DNA of 56,913 bases from positions 1-56,913 of the forward strand of contig NZ_JADEVE010000191.1 in the NCBI RefSeq assembly GCF_016125955.1. Direction: 5' to 3'. Under the pieces are notes generated by a model. That model saw nothing but the letters and a program-made list of their open reading frames with translations. It had not been told where the DNA came from and ran no database searches. This stretch comes from Acetomicrobium sp. S15 = DSM 107314. Its GTDB lineage: Bacteria; Synergistota; Synergistia; Synergistales; Thermosynergistaceae. Positions 35,791-44,515 of this stretch are shown here, in pieces (positions within the stretch are counted from its first letter, which is position 1; each line of letters opens with the position of its first letter). Made by a program: the position numbers and the translations under genes.

Positions 35791-37053
35791 ATGAGGGCAA
35801 AGACGGGTTTAAGATCGGCGGGCGAGCGGAGGTTGGAGAGCCCCTTTGAGCGATACCTCACGCTGTGGGTGGCTTTGTGCATCGCCGGCGGTATCGTCTT
35901 AGGCAGGGTTGCCCCCGGTCTTGCCCGCAGGCTCGACGGGTTCGCCATCTATGTGGGCGAAGCGCCGGTCATATCGATCCCCATCGCGATATGCCTCTTC
36001 TTCATGATGTATCCGATAATGGTAAAGATAGACTTCGGTGAGGCCATAAAGGCGGGCAAGAGCGGTAAGCCTGTGGCCTTGACGCTCTTTTTGAACTGGG
36101 CCATAAAGCCATTCACTATGTATGCCATCGCTCTCTTCTTTTTGGGCACGGTCTTCAGGGGGTTTATCGGAGCGGAGGCGGTGGACTTGGTCAAAATGCC
36201 CTTTGGCCTGGATCTCCCTGTGGGCGCCCTTCACGGATCTGGGAGGGTGGTTCTCCACGAAGGTATGAAGATGCTCGAGGTTCCGCTCTGGCGGAGCTAT
36301 CTCGCAGGTTGCATACTGCTCGGCATAGCTCCGTGCACGGCCATGGTTTTGGTGTGGGGGTATCTCGCCAGGGGCAACGATGGCCTCACGCTCATTATGG
36401 TGGCCATCAACTCCCTCACGATGCTCCTCCTTTATGGCCCTTTAGGAGGATTCCTATTGGGCGTGGGGCGTCTTCCCGTTCCGTGGCAGGCGCTCGTCCT
36501 TTCCATATCGATCTACGTGGCACTTCCCCTCGTAGCAGGTTATTTCACGAGGAAATGGGTCATCAAAGCCAAGGGAGAGGTTTGGTTTAGGGAGAAATTC
36601 CTCCATGCGCTTACGCCGATCACCATAATTGCGCTCCTTACGACGCTCGTTCTGCTCTTCAGCTTTAAAGGCGACGTCATCGTCGCAAATCCCTTGACGA
36701 TATTGTGGATAGCCATACCGCTCTTCATCCAGACGAACCTCATTTTCTGGCTCGGCTATGGCCTTGCCAGGGTCCTTAAACTGTCTTACGAGGATGCGGC
36801 GCCGGCTGCCATGATCGGCGCCTCTAACCACTTCGAGGTCGCTATCGCCACGTCCACGATGCTCTTCGGCCTCTCTTCGGGCGCTGCCCTGGCGACGGTG
36901 GTGGGCGTGCTGATCGAGGTGCCGGTAATGCTTGCGCTCGTAAAGATATGCCTCGCCACTTGTCATTGGTTCGCAGAGTGCCACCTCGACCTCCCCCACT
37001 GCAAGGCAAAGCTGAATCATCCTACGCATTCCTCGGGTTGTGTTAGCAGATAA
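35791..37053 (+). CDS. arsB: ACR3-family arsenite efflux transporter
   Basis: 420 residues, about ten helices. Signature [20 protein letters not shown] contains the conserved essential cysteine (C182), and [18 protein letters not shown] is the second conserved block; [13 protein letters not shown] is also typical. It exports arsenite, normally driven by the membrane potential. Residues ~125-165 appear longer than the loop I remember from other ACR3 proteins. No arsR or arsC lies beside it; the only neighbour on this strand is the Ldh oxidoreductase 46 bases upstream. The C terminus ends in a Cys/His-containing tail ([18 protein letters not shown]), which might bind metal. Confidence 0.88.
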   Translation: MRAKTGLRSAGERRLESPFERYLTLWVALCIAGGIVLGRVAPGLARRLDGFAIYVGEAPVISIPIAICLFFMMYPIMVKIDFGEAIKAGKSGKPVALTLFLNWAIKPFTMYAIALFFLGTVFRGFIGAEAVDLVKMPFGLDLPVGALHGSGRVVLHEGMKMLEVPLWRSYLAGCILLGIAPCTAMVLVWGYLARGNDGLTLIMVAINSLTMLLLYGPLGGFLLGVGRLPVPWQALVLSISIYVALPLVAGYFTRKWVIKAKGEVWFREKFLHALTPITIIALLTTLVLLFSFKGDVIVANPLTILWIAIPLFIQTNLIFWLGYGLARVLKLSYEDAAPAAMIGASNHFEVAIATSTMLFGLSSGAALATVVGVLIEVPVMLALVKICLATCHWFAECHLDLPHCKAKLNHPTHSSGCVSR

Positions 37054-37147
37054 ATACGTTTGGCTTTTCGCCTCTTTAAGCTATATTAAATACAGAAAGT
37101 AACGGTTTGTATAAGACAAATTTATCTATAGTGCGGAGGCCTTAAAA

Positions 37148-38026
37148 ATGAAACTAGGCTTAATTGGATTTGGCCAAGTAGGATCAGCTTTTGCTAAGGG
37201 GCTTCGCAAAGAAGGGTTTCCTCACATTGTAGCATACGATAAAATGCAAGACACTCAACAATACGGCGATATGATTAAACGTAGAGCAAAAGAAGCTGAT
37301 ATCGAGCTTTTATCAGATGCGGAGCAGCTTGTAAAGAATTCAGACATTATAATATGTGTCACCTCTGCAAGTGTTGCTGTTGAGTCAGCGCAACAAATTT
37401 TGCCGTTTATCGCTCCGAATCACATTTATGCTGACCTCAATTCTACCTCGCCTGAAGTAAAAGAACGGATAGCTAACCTTATCATGGAGACTGAGGCTAA
37501 GTTCGTGGATGGCGCTATCATGGGTAGCATCTCGCTTTATGGATATAAATCTCAAATTTTAGTGTGTGGCGACGGTGCTGAAATATTTGCGAAAGCCCTA
37601 TCAACTTGGGGTATGAATATAAGAAAAATTGGGGATAAACCTGGTCAAGCATCAGCATTAAAGATGGTCCGCAGCGTATGGGCCAAAGGCATAGAGGCAC
37701 TTTTGATCGAATCTCTTTTGGCTGCTTATGAGTACGAGATCCTTGAGCCGGTTTTCGAATCCGTATGTGAGATGATGCAGGAAGATTTTGCAACCCTTGC
37801 AAATATGTTGATCACCACAGATGCCATACACGCTCAAAGACGAGCTCACGAGATGGATGAAGTGATACGAACTTTACAACATGTAGGAGCCGATTTCACC
37901 ATGTCCCAAGCGACGAGAAATAAACTTCAATGGAGTGCCAATCTTGGCCTTAAAGAAGACTACAAAGGGGAAATTCCTAACGATTTTCGCGAAGTTTTGG
38001 CTAAATTAGCACAAAAATCACATTAA
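37148..38026 (+). CDS. NAD(P)-binding dehydrogenase with DUF1932-type C-terminal domain
   Basis: 292 residues. N-terminal Rossmann fold (LIGFGQVGSAFAKGL), IICVTSASVAVESAQQILPF and ADLNSTSPEVKERI resemble 6-phosphogluconate / 3-hydroxyisobutyrate dehydrogenases. The all-helical C-terminal half (SALKMVRSVWAKGIEALLIE, Lys in KMVRS as probable catalytic base) is the DUF1932 type. First gene of the AT-rich block. TTTGCTAAGG-style codon choice with many A/T third positions differs from the GC-rich genes before it. A TRAP transporter follows, suggesting oxidation of an imported hydroxy or sugar acid. The ribosome binding site is GCGGAGGCC. Confidence 0.85.
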   Translation: MKLGLIGFGQVGSAFAKGLRKEGFPHIVAYDKMQDTQQYGDMIKRRAKEADIELLSDAEQLVKNSDIIICVTSASVAVESAQQILPFIAPNHIYADLNSTSPEVKERIANLIMETEAKFVDGAIMGSISLYGYKSQILVCGDGAEIFAKALSTWGMNIRKIGDKPGQASALKMVRSVWAKGIEALLIESLLAAYEYEILEPVFESVCEMMQEDFATLANMLITTDAIHAQRRAHEMDEVIRTLQHVGADFTMSQATRNKLQWSANLGLKEDYKGEIPNDFREVLAKLAQKSH

Positions 38027-38049
38027 ATTCAGGTTTAATTAACCATGTT

Positions 38050-38071
38050 GTGTAAAATTGTAACAGTACAC
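38050..38071 (+). promoter_or_regulatory. Inverted repeat upstream of dctP, possible operator
   Basis: GTGTA (38050-38054) and TACAC (38067-38071) flank 12 A/T-rich bases, and GGTTTAATTAACC lies just upstream. Such palindromes before a solute-uptake operon may be regulator sites. No regulator gene is adjacent, so this is weak. Confidence 0.25.
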
Positions 38072-38099
38072 ATAAACATCAAAAAGGGGGAGTGGGGAA

Positions 38100-39164
38100 A
38101 TGAAAAGGGGTAAAAGGTTTAGTGTTGTTATTTTGACTTTCGTGCTTGTTATCTTGATGCCCATCGTAGCAGGCGCCGCAGACAAGACTTATACCCTGAA
38201 GTATGCCACCACTGGTCCAGCGGATCCTGTCACCTATACGCCCTATAGTGTTGGTTTTGTTTTCAAGACACTGGTAGAGGCTCAGTCTCAAGGAAAAGTC
38301 AAGGTCGAACTTTTCCCTGGCGGGCAGTTAGGTAACCAAAGGGAGACAATTGAGGGAGTCATGATGGGGACTGTTGAAATAGCTTCGACTAATATAGCGG
38401 CCCTTTCCGGTTTTTTCCCTCCGGCCGATATCTTTTCGATACCCTACCTATTTTCTTCAGATAATGAAGCCATAGCTGTGCTTGACGGTCCGTTTGGAAT
38501 CAAATTTATCGAAGAGATGGCAAAAAAATTGGAGCTTAGAGTTGTTGGTGGGATAAGTCTCCTTGGTTTTAGGCATTTAACCAACAGCGTTAGACCTATA
38601 AAGACTCCAGGTGACGTCAAAGGTTTGAAGTTTAGGACAATGGATACGCCAATTTTCATTGAAATGTTTAAAGCTATGGGTGCACATGCTACACCGATCT
38701 CTATAACAGAAGTGTATTTAGCTCTTCAGCTGGGCACGGTAGATGGCCAGGAAAATCCAGCCAGCGTAACAAGGTCTTACAAGTTCCATGAAGTTCAGAA
38801 ATATATGACCTTAGATGGCCATACTATGGGTATGCAAGTTGCTGTTATGAATGAATCTTATCTCAAATCTCTTCCAGATGAAATTAGGAAGACTATATTG
38901 CGCTGTATGAGAGATGCTGTCGTGAATGTGCGAGGGGTCACCAAGCTAAGCGAGCAGATCGATATTGATGCAATGAGGAATGAAGGATTGCAAATCTACG
39001 CACCCACGGAAGACGAGCTCGAACAATTTAGAAAAATTACACAGCAACCTTGCATAGAGTTGCTAAAAGCTAACATATCTGAAGACTGGATAAATGGCGT
39101 ATTGGGTGCGGTAGAGGAGGCCAAGGAAAAGGTGGAAGCTGAATATAAAAAATTTGTTTTTTAG
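38100..39164 (+). CDS. dctP: TRAP transporter substrate-binding protein (DctP family)
   Basis: 354 residues with a signal peptide (MKRGKRF, hydrophobic core, cleavage near AGAADKTY). DctP features: LKYATTGPADPVTYTPYSVG, VKVELFPGGQLGNQRETIEG, the IPYLFSS motif, GLKFRTMDTPIFIEMFKAMG (conserved arginine for carboxylates) and LQLGTVDGQENPA. It captures an organic acid in the periplasm for DctQM. The ATG follows AAAAAGGGGGAGTGGGGAA. A strong hairpin separates it from dctQ. Confidence 0.93.
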   Translation: MKRGKRFSVVILTFVLVILMPIVAGAADKTYTLKYATTGPADPVTYTPYSVGFVFKTLVEAQSQGKVKVELFPGGQLGNQRETIEGVMMGTVEIASTNIAALSGFFPPADIFSIPYLFSSDNEAIAVLDGPFGIKFIEEMAKKLELRVVGGISLLGFRHLTNSVRPIKTPGDVKGLKFRTMDTPIFIEMFKAMGAHATPISITEVYLALQLGTVDGQENPASVTRSYKFHEVQKYMTLDGHTMGMQVAVMNESYLKSLPDEIRKTILRCMRDAVVNVRGVTKLSEQIDIDAMRNEGLQIYAPTEDELEQFRKITQQPCIELLKANISEDWINGVLGAVEEAKEKVEAEYKKFVF

Positions 39165-39180
39165 TATGCAAGGACAAAAC

Positions 39181-39218
39181 AAGAGTCCTCGTTTGTAGAT
39201 AGACAAACGAGGACTCTT
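39181..39218 (+). terminator. Perfect 16-bp hairpin between dctP and dctQ (attenuator)
   Basis: AAGAGTCCTCGTTTGT (39181-39196) and its exact complement ACAAACGAGGACTCTT (39203-39218) flank a 6-base loop. No T run follows. Its position, 17 bases after the dctP stop, suggests an mRNA-stabilising or partial-termination element that raises binding-protein synthesis over the membrane subunits. Confidence 0.75.
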
Positions 39219-39272
39219 CACTCCCAAGATCAACTATATGTGTGTTTGTCGTTTTTGAAAGGAGCGTTGATC

Positions 39273-39770
39273 GTGCGGAAAGTATACAAGTATGTAACGC
39301 TGACTACACAAGGTTTTCTTGTACTGGCGACTGGTGTTATGGTGGTAATAGTAATACTCGAAGTTGTTTTAAGGTACGGCTTTAATACGGGATTCTCATG
39401 GAGTGAGGAATTGTCCAGGTTCTTGTTTATCGCTTTGAGTTTTATAGGAGCCAGCGAGGCCTTGCGGAGAGGACAACATGTATCCGTTAGTATATTTATA
39501 GATATGTTGCCCAGTGGTGTAAAAAGAAAAGTAAGATTTATAGTGCGTGTTTTTATGGTATTGTTTTTATTATTGTTCGCCTATTCTAGCTTTTTACTGC
39601 TTAAGAAATTTCACTTCCAGTTGGCTCCAGCACTGAGAATCTCCATGGCATGGCCACATAGCGCTCTCTTTTTGGGTGCTATCCTTATGCTGTTTCAATT
39701 GTTATGGGTAATGCTGAAGGGCTCCAATGGAGAAGAGGATTCGAAATCTCTTCTGAAAGATGAGGTGTGA
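39273..39770 (+). CDS. dctQ: TRAP transporter small permease (DctQ)
   Basis: 165 residues, four transmembrane helices. The GTG at 39273 has AAAGGAG eight bases upstream; an ATG at 39240 lacks a site. The family pattern is visible: VVLRYGFNTGFSWSEELSRF, FLFIALSFIGASEALRRGQH and the final helix pair. It forms the membrane complex with DctM. Its stop overlaps the dctM start (GTGA). Confidence 0.9.
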   Translation: MRKVYKYVTLTTQGFLVLATGVMVVIVILEVVLRYGFNTGFSWSEELSRFLFIALSFIGASEALRRGQHVSVSIFIDMLPSGVKRKVRFIVRVFMVLFLLLFAYSSFLLLKKFHFQLAPALRISMAWPHSALFLGAILMLFQLLWVMLKGSNGEEDSKSLLKDEV

Positions 39771-41068
39771 ATATCTTGCCATTGACGGGGCTTGGTATAG
39801 CTTTTATAGCATTTTTGATATTTGGAGCACCTATAGCGTTTGTTTTGGGTTTGGCTTCGGCTACCTATCTTGCTATAGCAGGTAAATTCTCATGGGCTGT
39901 AATGGCGCAGAGGATGTTTTCCATTGTTGATTCTTTTCCATTGTTGGCGGTGCCGTTTTTTATTCTGGCGGCCAAGCTTATGGAAGAAAGCGGGATTTTA
40001 GATTCCCTGCTTGAGCTTGCTGACGCCTTGGTTGGGCATATTAGGGGTGGCCTGGCGCATGTAAACATTGCGGCCAGCATGCTGTTTGCTGGCATAACGG
40101 GGTCTCCTACGGCTGATACTGCTGCTATAGGTTCTATTCTAATTCCAGCTATGGAAAAAGACGGCTATGAAACAGACTTTAGCGCTGCAGTAACTGTAGC
40201 CTCGTCCACAATAGGACCTATTATTCCGCCTAGTATACCGATGGTCATTTATGCTATGTGCGAAGGTCGAGTTTCCGTGGCGGCTCTCTTTTTGGCAGGG
40301 GTAATACCCGGTATTTTGGTAGGTTTGACGCAGATGGTGGTGGCATATTTTATTTCGATTAAGAAGGGTTATTCAGCTACGCGCACAGGATTTGTAAGCC
40401 TCAAAGAGTTTGTTGTTATATTTGCCAGATCGTTTCTTGCCTTGCTGATGCCGTTAATAATATTAGGGGGTATATTCAGCGGAATATTTACTCCTACGGA
40501 AGCAGCCGCTGCTGCGGTTGGTTATGCTTTGATAATTGGCCTTTTTGTTACTCGCAAATTGAAAGTGCGCTCATTGGTACGTCATCTTTTAGATACGGCA
40601 GTTGTTACTTCTGTGGTCATGTTCGTGTTGGCTGGGTCCAGCGTTTTTGGCTGGCTGATAACTGTAGAAATGGTACCCCAACGAATCGCCAATCTGATTT
40701 TAGAGTTCTCGCATAATCCTCTTGTATTTCTTCTGTTGGTTAATATTTTCCTCCTGATCGTGGGATGTTTTATGAACACAACTGCTGCTATTGTAATACT
40801 CACTCCGATACTTAGCCCAATAGCTACATCTTTGGGGATTGATCCTCTGCACTTCGGATTTGTAGTTATAATGAATCTTATTATAGGACAGATCACACCC
40901 CCAGTTGGATCTTGTCTTTTTGTGGTTATGGGGATATGTAATACCACTATGGAACGTGTGACTAAAGCCTTGCTGCCGTTCTTGGCGGTAGAAATAGGGG
41001 TGCTTCTTTTAATTACTTATGTGCCTATTATTACCTTATGGCTGCCTACTATGCTGGGCTTTCATTGA
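39767..41068 (+). CDS. dctM: TRAP transporter large permease (DctM)
   Basis: 433 residues, about 12 helices, GTG start overlapping dctQ. DctM motifs: FPLLAVPFFILAAKLMEESG, LFAGITGSPTADTAAIGSIL, IGPIIPPSIPMVIYAM, GIFTPTEAAAAAVGYAL and IIGQITPPVGSCLFVVMGI. It is the sodium-coupled transport channel of the TRAP system. It is the last gene of the AT-rich first block; iolB with different base composition follows after two short stem-loops. Confidence 0.94.
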   Translation: MNILPLTGLGIAFIAFLIFGAPIAFVLGLASATYLAIAGKFSWAVMAQRMFSIVDSFPLLAVPFFILAAKLMEESGILDSLLELADALVGHIRGGLAHVNIAASMLFAGITGSPTADTAAIGSILIPAMEKDGYETDFSAAVTVASSTIGPIIPPSIPMVIYAMCEGRVSVAALFLAGVIPGILVGLTQMVVAYFISIKKGYSATRTGFVSLKEFVVIFARSFLALLMPLIILGGIFSGIFTPTEAAAAAVGYALIIGLFVTRKLKVRSLVRHLLDTAVVTSVVMFVLAGSSVFGWLITVEMVPQRIANLILEFSHNPLVFLLLVNIFLLIVGCFMNTTAAIVILTPILSPIATSLGIDPLHFGFVVIMNLIIGQITPPVGSCLFVVMGICNTTMERVTKALLPFLAVEIGVLLLITYVPIITLWLPTMLGFH

Positions 41069-41100
41069 TGCTATGAATGAAAGTGGCCTGGAATTTCCAG
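41059..41100 (+). repeat. Two adjacent small inverted repeats after dctM
   Basis: CTTTCATT (41059-41066) pairs with AATGAAAG (41076-41083), overlapping the dctM stop. CTGGAA-T-TTCCAG (41088-41100) follows. Together they may end the TRAP transcript or act on iolB expression. No T run is present. Confidence 0.4.
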
Positions 41101-41142
41101 TTGTGACCGATGAGGTTATTTAAAAAAGGAGGGGGGATGGTT

Positions 41143-41949
41143 ATGTCGTTCCTGGTTAAAAGGCCGGAGGGAGAAGGGTTGATTCCGGTTGTGGAAAAGG
41201 GAAAGATGGAATATGAAAGCTTCGCCCTTCTGAGGGGCAAGGCGGGAGATGTCTTTTCCCTGCCTGTGGCCGATGAGGAAAAGGTGGCGGTCCTCCTTTC
41301 GGGCCAAATTGAGGCTAAGGTGGGCGGCAAAATCTTTTCCACAGGCTATCGGAAGGATGTATTTTCCTCCAACGCCTGGGCTTTCTATGTCCCACCAGGC
41401 ATTGAGGCATCCGTACGGATGCTTTTGCCATCAGAGCTTGCCATAGCTGCAGCACCTGCGACGATTCAAGGCGAGCCGTTTCTCGTTACCCCTGAGGACG
41501 TGCGCGCCAAATCGGCGGGCGTGTGGAACTGGCGCAGAGATGTAAAAGACATAATAGACGGTCGTCACAAGGTAGAAAAATTGATTATAGGCGAAACGAT
41601 AAATGCTCCTGGGAATTGGTCCGGCTGGCCGCCTCACAAACACGATACCGAAAACTTCCCCGTCGAAGTAGTGATGGAAGAGATCTATCACTTTAGGATT
41701 AAGCCTCAAGGGGGTTTCGGGGTGCAGCGCATCTATGACGGAAAGGAATTGGACGAGCTTTACGTCATAAACGACGGCGATACGGTGATGATACCTAAGG
41801 GCTACCACCCCGTCGTTGCCGCTCCCGGCTATTCTCTCTATTATCTCTGGATCTTGTCGGGAAAAACGCGATTTATGGCCCCCTATGAGGATCCTCTCCA
41901 TGTCTGGCAGAGGGGAGCGGAAGCCTTAATACACGAGGTCCTGCGTTAG
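41143..41949 (+). CDS. iolB: 5-deoxy-glucuronate isomerase (IolB)
   Basis: 268 residues, bicupin. The metal site is in WSGWPPHKHDTE (H165, H167) with EEIYHFRIKPQGGFG (E180) and KGYHPVVAAPGYSLYYLW (H222). It isomerises 5-deoxy-D-glucuronate to 2-deoxy-5-keto-D-gluconate in inositol breakdown. The ATG at 41143 is chosen over 41137 and 41110 because of spacing to AAAGGAGGGGGG. No other inositol genes are visible within the window, so the pathway is either elsewhere in the genome or the enzyme has another role. GC-rich codons contrast with dctPQM just before it. Confidence 0.9.
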   Translation: MSFLVKRPEGEGLIPVVEKGKMEYESFALLRGKAGDVFSLPVADEEKVAVLLSGQIEAKVGGKIFSTGYRKDVFSSNAWAFYVPPGIEASVRMLLPSELAIAAAPATIQGEPFLVTPEDVRAKSAGVWNWRRDVKDIIDGRHKVEKLIIGETINAPGNWSGWPPHKHDTENFPVEVVMEEIYHFRIKPQGGFGVQRIYDGKELDELYVINDGDTVMIPKGYHPVVAAPGYSLYYLWILSGKTRFMAPYEDPLHVWQRGAEALIHEVLR

Positions 41950-41963
41950 GCGTGACGAAAGAA

Positions 41964-42006
41964 GGTGGGGAGAGCGCTTTTGCCGGCTTTCCCCACCATA
42001 TTTTTG
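41964..42006 (+). terminator. Terminator between iolB and the convergent hydrolase gene
   Basis: GGTGGGGAGAGC (41964-41975) pairs with GCTTTCCCCACC (41986-41997), with one G-T wobble, followed by ATATTTTTG. It lies in the 66-base gap between converging genes and may serve both. Confidence 0.85.
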
Positions 42007-42015
42007 CGATAGCTC

Positions 42016-42834
42016 TTATCGAGTCTCGAAGAGCTCGGCGAAGAAGACTTTCATCGCCTCCCAAGATCTGCGGTCTGCCCGTTCGTTATACGCTACGCCT
42101 TTCGACGGGTCGTTGCCGGAGGCGGGATTGGTGAAGCTGTGGACCGTGCCGCCGTAGAAAACCATCTGCCAGTCGACGCCACCGCTTCGCATCTCCTCCT
42201 GAAATGCTGAAATGTGCTCTTGGGGGACGAGGGGGTCGTCCGCCCCGTGGAGAACGAGTACCTTACAGTTTATGTTTTTGGCGTCTTCGGGGTTCGGCGT
42301 ATCGAGATTTCCGTGGAAACTCACCACGCCTGAGAGTTCTGCGCCGCTCCTGGCGAGCTCTAAGACCGTTCCGCCTCCAAAACAGTAGCCTATGGCTGCT
42401 ACTTTAGCTGGATCTACGAGCGGATGCTTTTTTAGCGCCTCCAACGCTGCCCTCGCACGGGAGCGCAGGGTGGCGCGATCGGAGCGGAATTTGGTAGCGA
42501 GGCTTGAAGCCTCTTCTGGGGTATGCGCCCTCACCCCTTTGCCGTATATGTCAGCTGCCAGGGCCACATATCCCATCTCTGCGATCTCTTTGGCACGCCT
42601 TTTCTCATACTCGCCGAGTCCCGTCCACTCGTGCACCACGAGCACCCCTGGGCGCTTTTCCTTTATCGTCTCGTCATAGACGATATACCCTTCGCAGACC
42701 ACATCTCCGTCGCGGTATTCGAAGGCTTCTGCCCTCATGGCCTTGTCCCTCCCATCGGTTGTAGCATAAGCAGCGCTTGAGGTGATGATATATGCGGCTG
42801 ATAACGCTGCGGCGATCGCGATCTTTTTCTTCAT
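42016..42834 (-). CDS. Exported dienelactone hydrolase family protein
   Basis: 272 residues with a signal peptide (MKKKIAIAAALSAAYIITSS, cleavage near AYATT). Alpha/beta hydrolase with the dienelactone-hydrolase triad C151 (IGYCFGGGTV), D200 (HGADDPLVP) and H232 (GGTVHSFTNP), plus the oxyanion-side VVHEWTGLGEYEKRRA. It probably cleaves esters or lactones in the periplasm; the substrate is unknown. The ribosome binding site upstream reads GGGAGAGGAGGAGTC. Confidence 0.88.
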   Translation of the reverse strand: MKKKIAIAAALSAAYIITSSAAYATTDGRDKAMRAEAFEYRDGDVVCEGYIVYDETIKEKRPGVLVVHEWTGLGEYEKRRAKEIAEMGYVALAADIYGKGVRAHTPEEASSLATKFRSDRATLRSRARAALEALKKHPLVDPAKVAAIGYCFGGGTVLELARSGAELSGVVSFHGNLDTPNPEDAKNINCKVLVLHGADDPLVPQEHISAFQEEMRSGGVDWQMVFYGGTVHSFTNPASGNDPSKGVAYNERADRRSWEAMKVFFAELFETR

Positions 42835-42888
42835 AAGACTCCTCCTCTCCCTTGATCAAATCGATTTTATTTTAAGGCAAAGGAACCC

Positions 42889-42957
42889 TCAAATCCACCC
42901 CTTCTCTTTCCAGTATGCGTATTCGCCCTTACTGGAAGCGACTGCACCCTTGAAGCG
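42889..42957 (-). pseudogene. 3' remnant of an FMN-reductase-like gene
   Basis: On the minus strand the last ~22 codons read RFKGAVASSKGEYAYWKEKG followed by WI and a stop at 42889-42891. This parallels the C terminus of the complete flavoprotein gene at 52994-53665 (FFKSVISSRKDEWKGEYAYY), including similar DNA (ATGC-TATTCGCCCTT and CTGGAAG blocks). No upstream part of the gene remains. It lies at the left edge of the second AT-rich block. Confidence 0.6.
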
Positions 42958-43040
42958 TGACAGAGAAGTGAAGTTGCAAGGAGATCCAGAAGGCGGAATC
43001 ATGGTAAAATTGTCAGGATTTAGAAAAGAGGTGATGATCC

Positions 43041-43274
43041 ATGTCTTATCTCGGCGTTGCGAAGGGAAAGATCATTGAGCTGAGGGAGAAGCTGCCATTG
43101 CCCGAAGGGACGCAGGTTGAGGTGTCGATCAGCCTGCTGCATAGTGCCGAGACAGCTCAGTTAACTCTTCAGTGCGCAGGCATGCTCAGCGACCTGATCG
43201 AAGATCAGCGTACTGCCTACGAGGAAGCACTCAACCGGCGGCTCAGGTTTTTGCGAAGGTTACCGGTATTATGA
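43041..43274 (+). CDS. Antitoxin-like small protein
   Basis: 77 residues. The N terminus, VAKGKIIELREKLPLPEGTQ followed by VEVSI, resembles the short beta-barrel antitoxins paired with PIN-domain toxins (generic G-x-I-x-L ... L-P-L-P-E-G pattern). AAAGAGGTGATGATCC precedes the ATG. Its stop overlaps the start of a toxin-like frame as ATGA, the usual toxin-antitoxin layout. The toxin is broken, so this antitoxin is probably an orphan. Confidence 0.55.
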   Translation: MSYLGVAKGKIIELREKLPLPEGTQVEVSISLLHSAETAQLTLQCAGMLSDLIEDQRTAYEEALNRRLRFLRRLPVL

Positions 43275-43360
43275 AGAGAAGTTTACTCGACACGTATACA
43301 CTCGATGATTATTGTACACTGAGGTGCGGCTGTTGGAAGCAGGGCAATTTTGGCGGATGA
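43271..43360 (+). pseudogene. Decayed PIN-domain (VapC-like) toxin start
   Basis: The frame starts MKRSLLDTYTLDDYC, close to the N terminus of PIN toxins (MKxxLLDTDTLS type, with the first catalytic Asp), but degenerates and stops after 29 codons at 43358-43360. The start overlaps the antitoxin stop. Reads as a dead VapC. Confidence 0.5.
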
Positions 43361-43484
43361 TTGCTAAATATGGAAGTAGTCTGGTAAGATTGGCATAGAG
43401 AACTTTAAATAATAAAAGACAGAATATGACCATCATGCTACCTTTGCGTTGTTTGGTAGTCTAAAAAGGCAAATTGACACGTAG

Positions 43485-44156
43485 CTATGTCTTCTTATCT
43501 ACATCAACTAACCCACAAGAAATGGCGCGTACGACTGCATCAGTTCTACTTGAAGCACCTAGCTTTTTGATTATGGAAGCCACATGCGCTTTCGCCGTAT
43601 TAGAACTTATATAAAGGTCCTGGGCAATCTGAGCATTAGTTAATCCTTTTGACATCAAATGCAATACTTCTATTTCTCTTGAAGTTAAACTCTCAATATA
43701 TGTTTCATTAACATCTTTTAATACACTATTTATTACTATTCTTGCTATATTTGGACTAATAAAAGTTTTTCCAGAGTTAACAATCCTAATAACCTTTATT
43801 AGCTCTTGCTTATTAATATCTTTTAAAACAAATCCATTTGCCCCTGCTTTTATTGATTGTTCTACATATTGTTTATCGTCATATGCGGTTAATATCACTA
43901 TTTTAGTTTGAGGTGATATCTTTTTGATATTACTAATTATATCATATCCCATACAATCAGGCATTTTAATGTCAAGAAGTATTATATCTGGATTGAAGTT
44001 TTTGCAGCAACTTATAGCAGAGGTTCCATTGGAGCAATCTGCTACTACTTTTATGCTTTTTTCTGATTTAAGTAAGGCTTTTAGACCTTTGCGAACTATA
44101 GGATGATCGTCAACTATGACTACTTTGATAGGATGACTTTCCTTATTCTCTATCAT
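43485..44156 (-). CDS. NarL/FixJ-family response regulator
   Basis: 223 residues. The ATG at 44156 has GGAGG seven bases upstream; the longer frame to 44246 lacks a site. Receiver domain with phospho-acceptor Asp62 (ILLDIKMPD), acidic VVIVDDHP, conserved Thr/Lys (VILTAYDD, GFVLKDI). LuxR-type helix-turn-helix at ~155-215 (LTSREIEVLHLMSKGLTNAQ, AQDLYISSNTAKAHVASI). It is encoded 360 bases downstream of its kinase on the same strand. The natural target is the divergent thiolase-to-nitrilase cluster, an inference from position. Confidence 0.93.
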   Translation of the reverse strand: MIENKESHPIKVVIVDDHPIVRKGLKALLKSEKSIKVVADCSNGTSAISCCKNFNPDIILLDIKMPDCMGYDIISNIKKISPQTKIVILTAYDDKQYVEQSIKAGANGFVLKDINKQELIKVIRIVNSGKTFISPNIARIVINSVLKDVNETYIESLTSREIEVLHLMSKGLTNAQIAQDLYISSNTAKAHVASIIKKLGASSRTDAVVRAISCGLVDVDKKT

Positions 44157-44515
44157 TTTATTGCCTCCAAATATAATATGTAGGAACCTGAGCTTGACCC
44201 AGTCAGATCTTGAGCCTAACAAATGTGATGAAAATAAGCTTTGCATTTTTTAGCTGATATGCTTAGATCAGTTCTTTAGATGGCTTAATATTATATGGTA
44301 GTAATTATGAACAAAAGATTAATCACATGTTATCGCAATTAAACATGTTATAAAAGATCCACAGATATAACTAACTCAGGCTTCCGATCCGCGACTCTTG
44401 CATCGCAAATTTTATCTACTATCCAAACATTGAAGCAAGAAGTAGAATCAGTTGTTATAATTAGATGTTTTTGTTCCGCTTATTTTAATTTATTTTAATT
44501 TAGATAGAAATTTTC
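44157..44515. other. AT-rich gap between regulator and kinase genes
   Basis: About 360 bases without a supportable gene on either strand. Very A/T-rich, with a repeated TTTTAATTTA near 44480-44500. It must hold the ribosome binding site and possibly a separate promoter for the response regulator. I see no clear -35/-10 pair. Confidence 0.5.

Noticed and set aside
43474-43502. TTGACA near 43474 as a promoter
   Set aside because: No -10 box at proper distance and it would read into the antisense of the response regulator.
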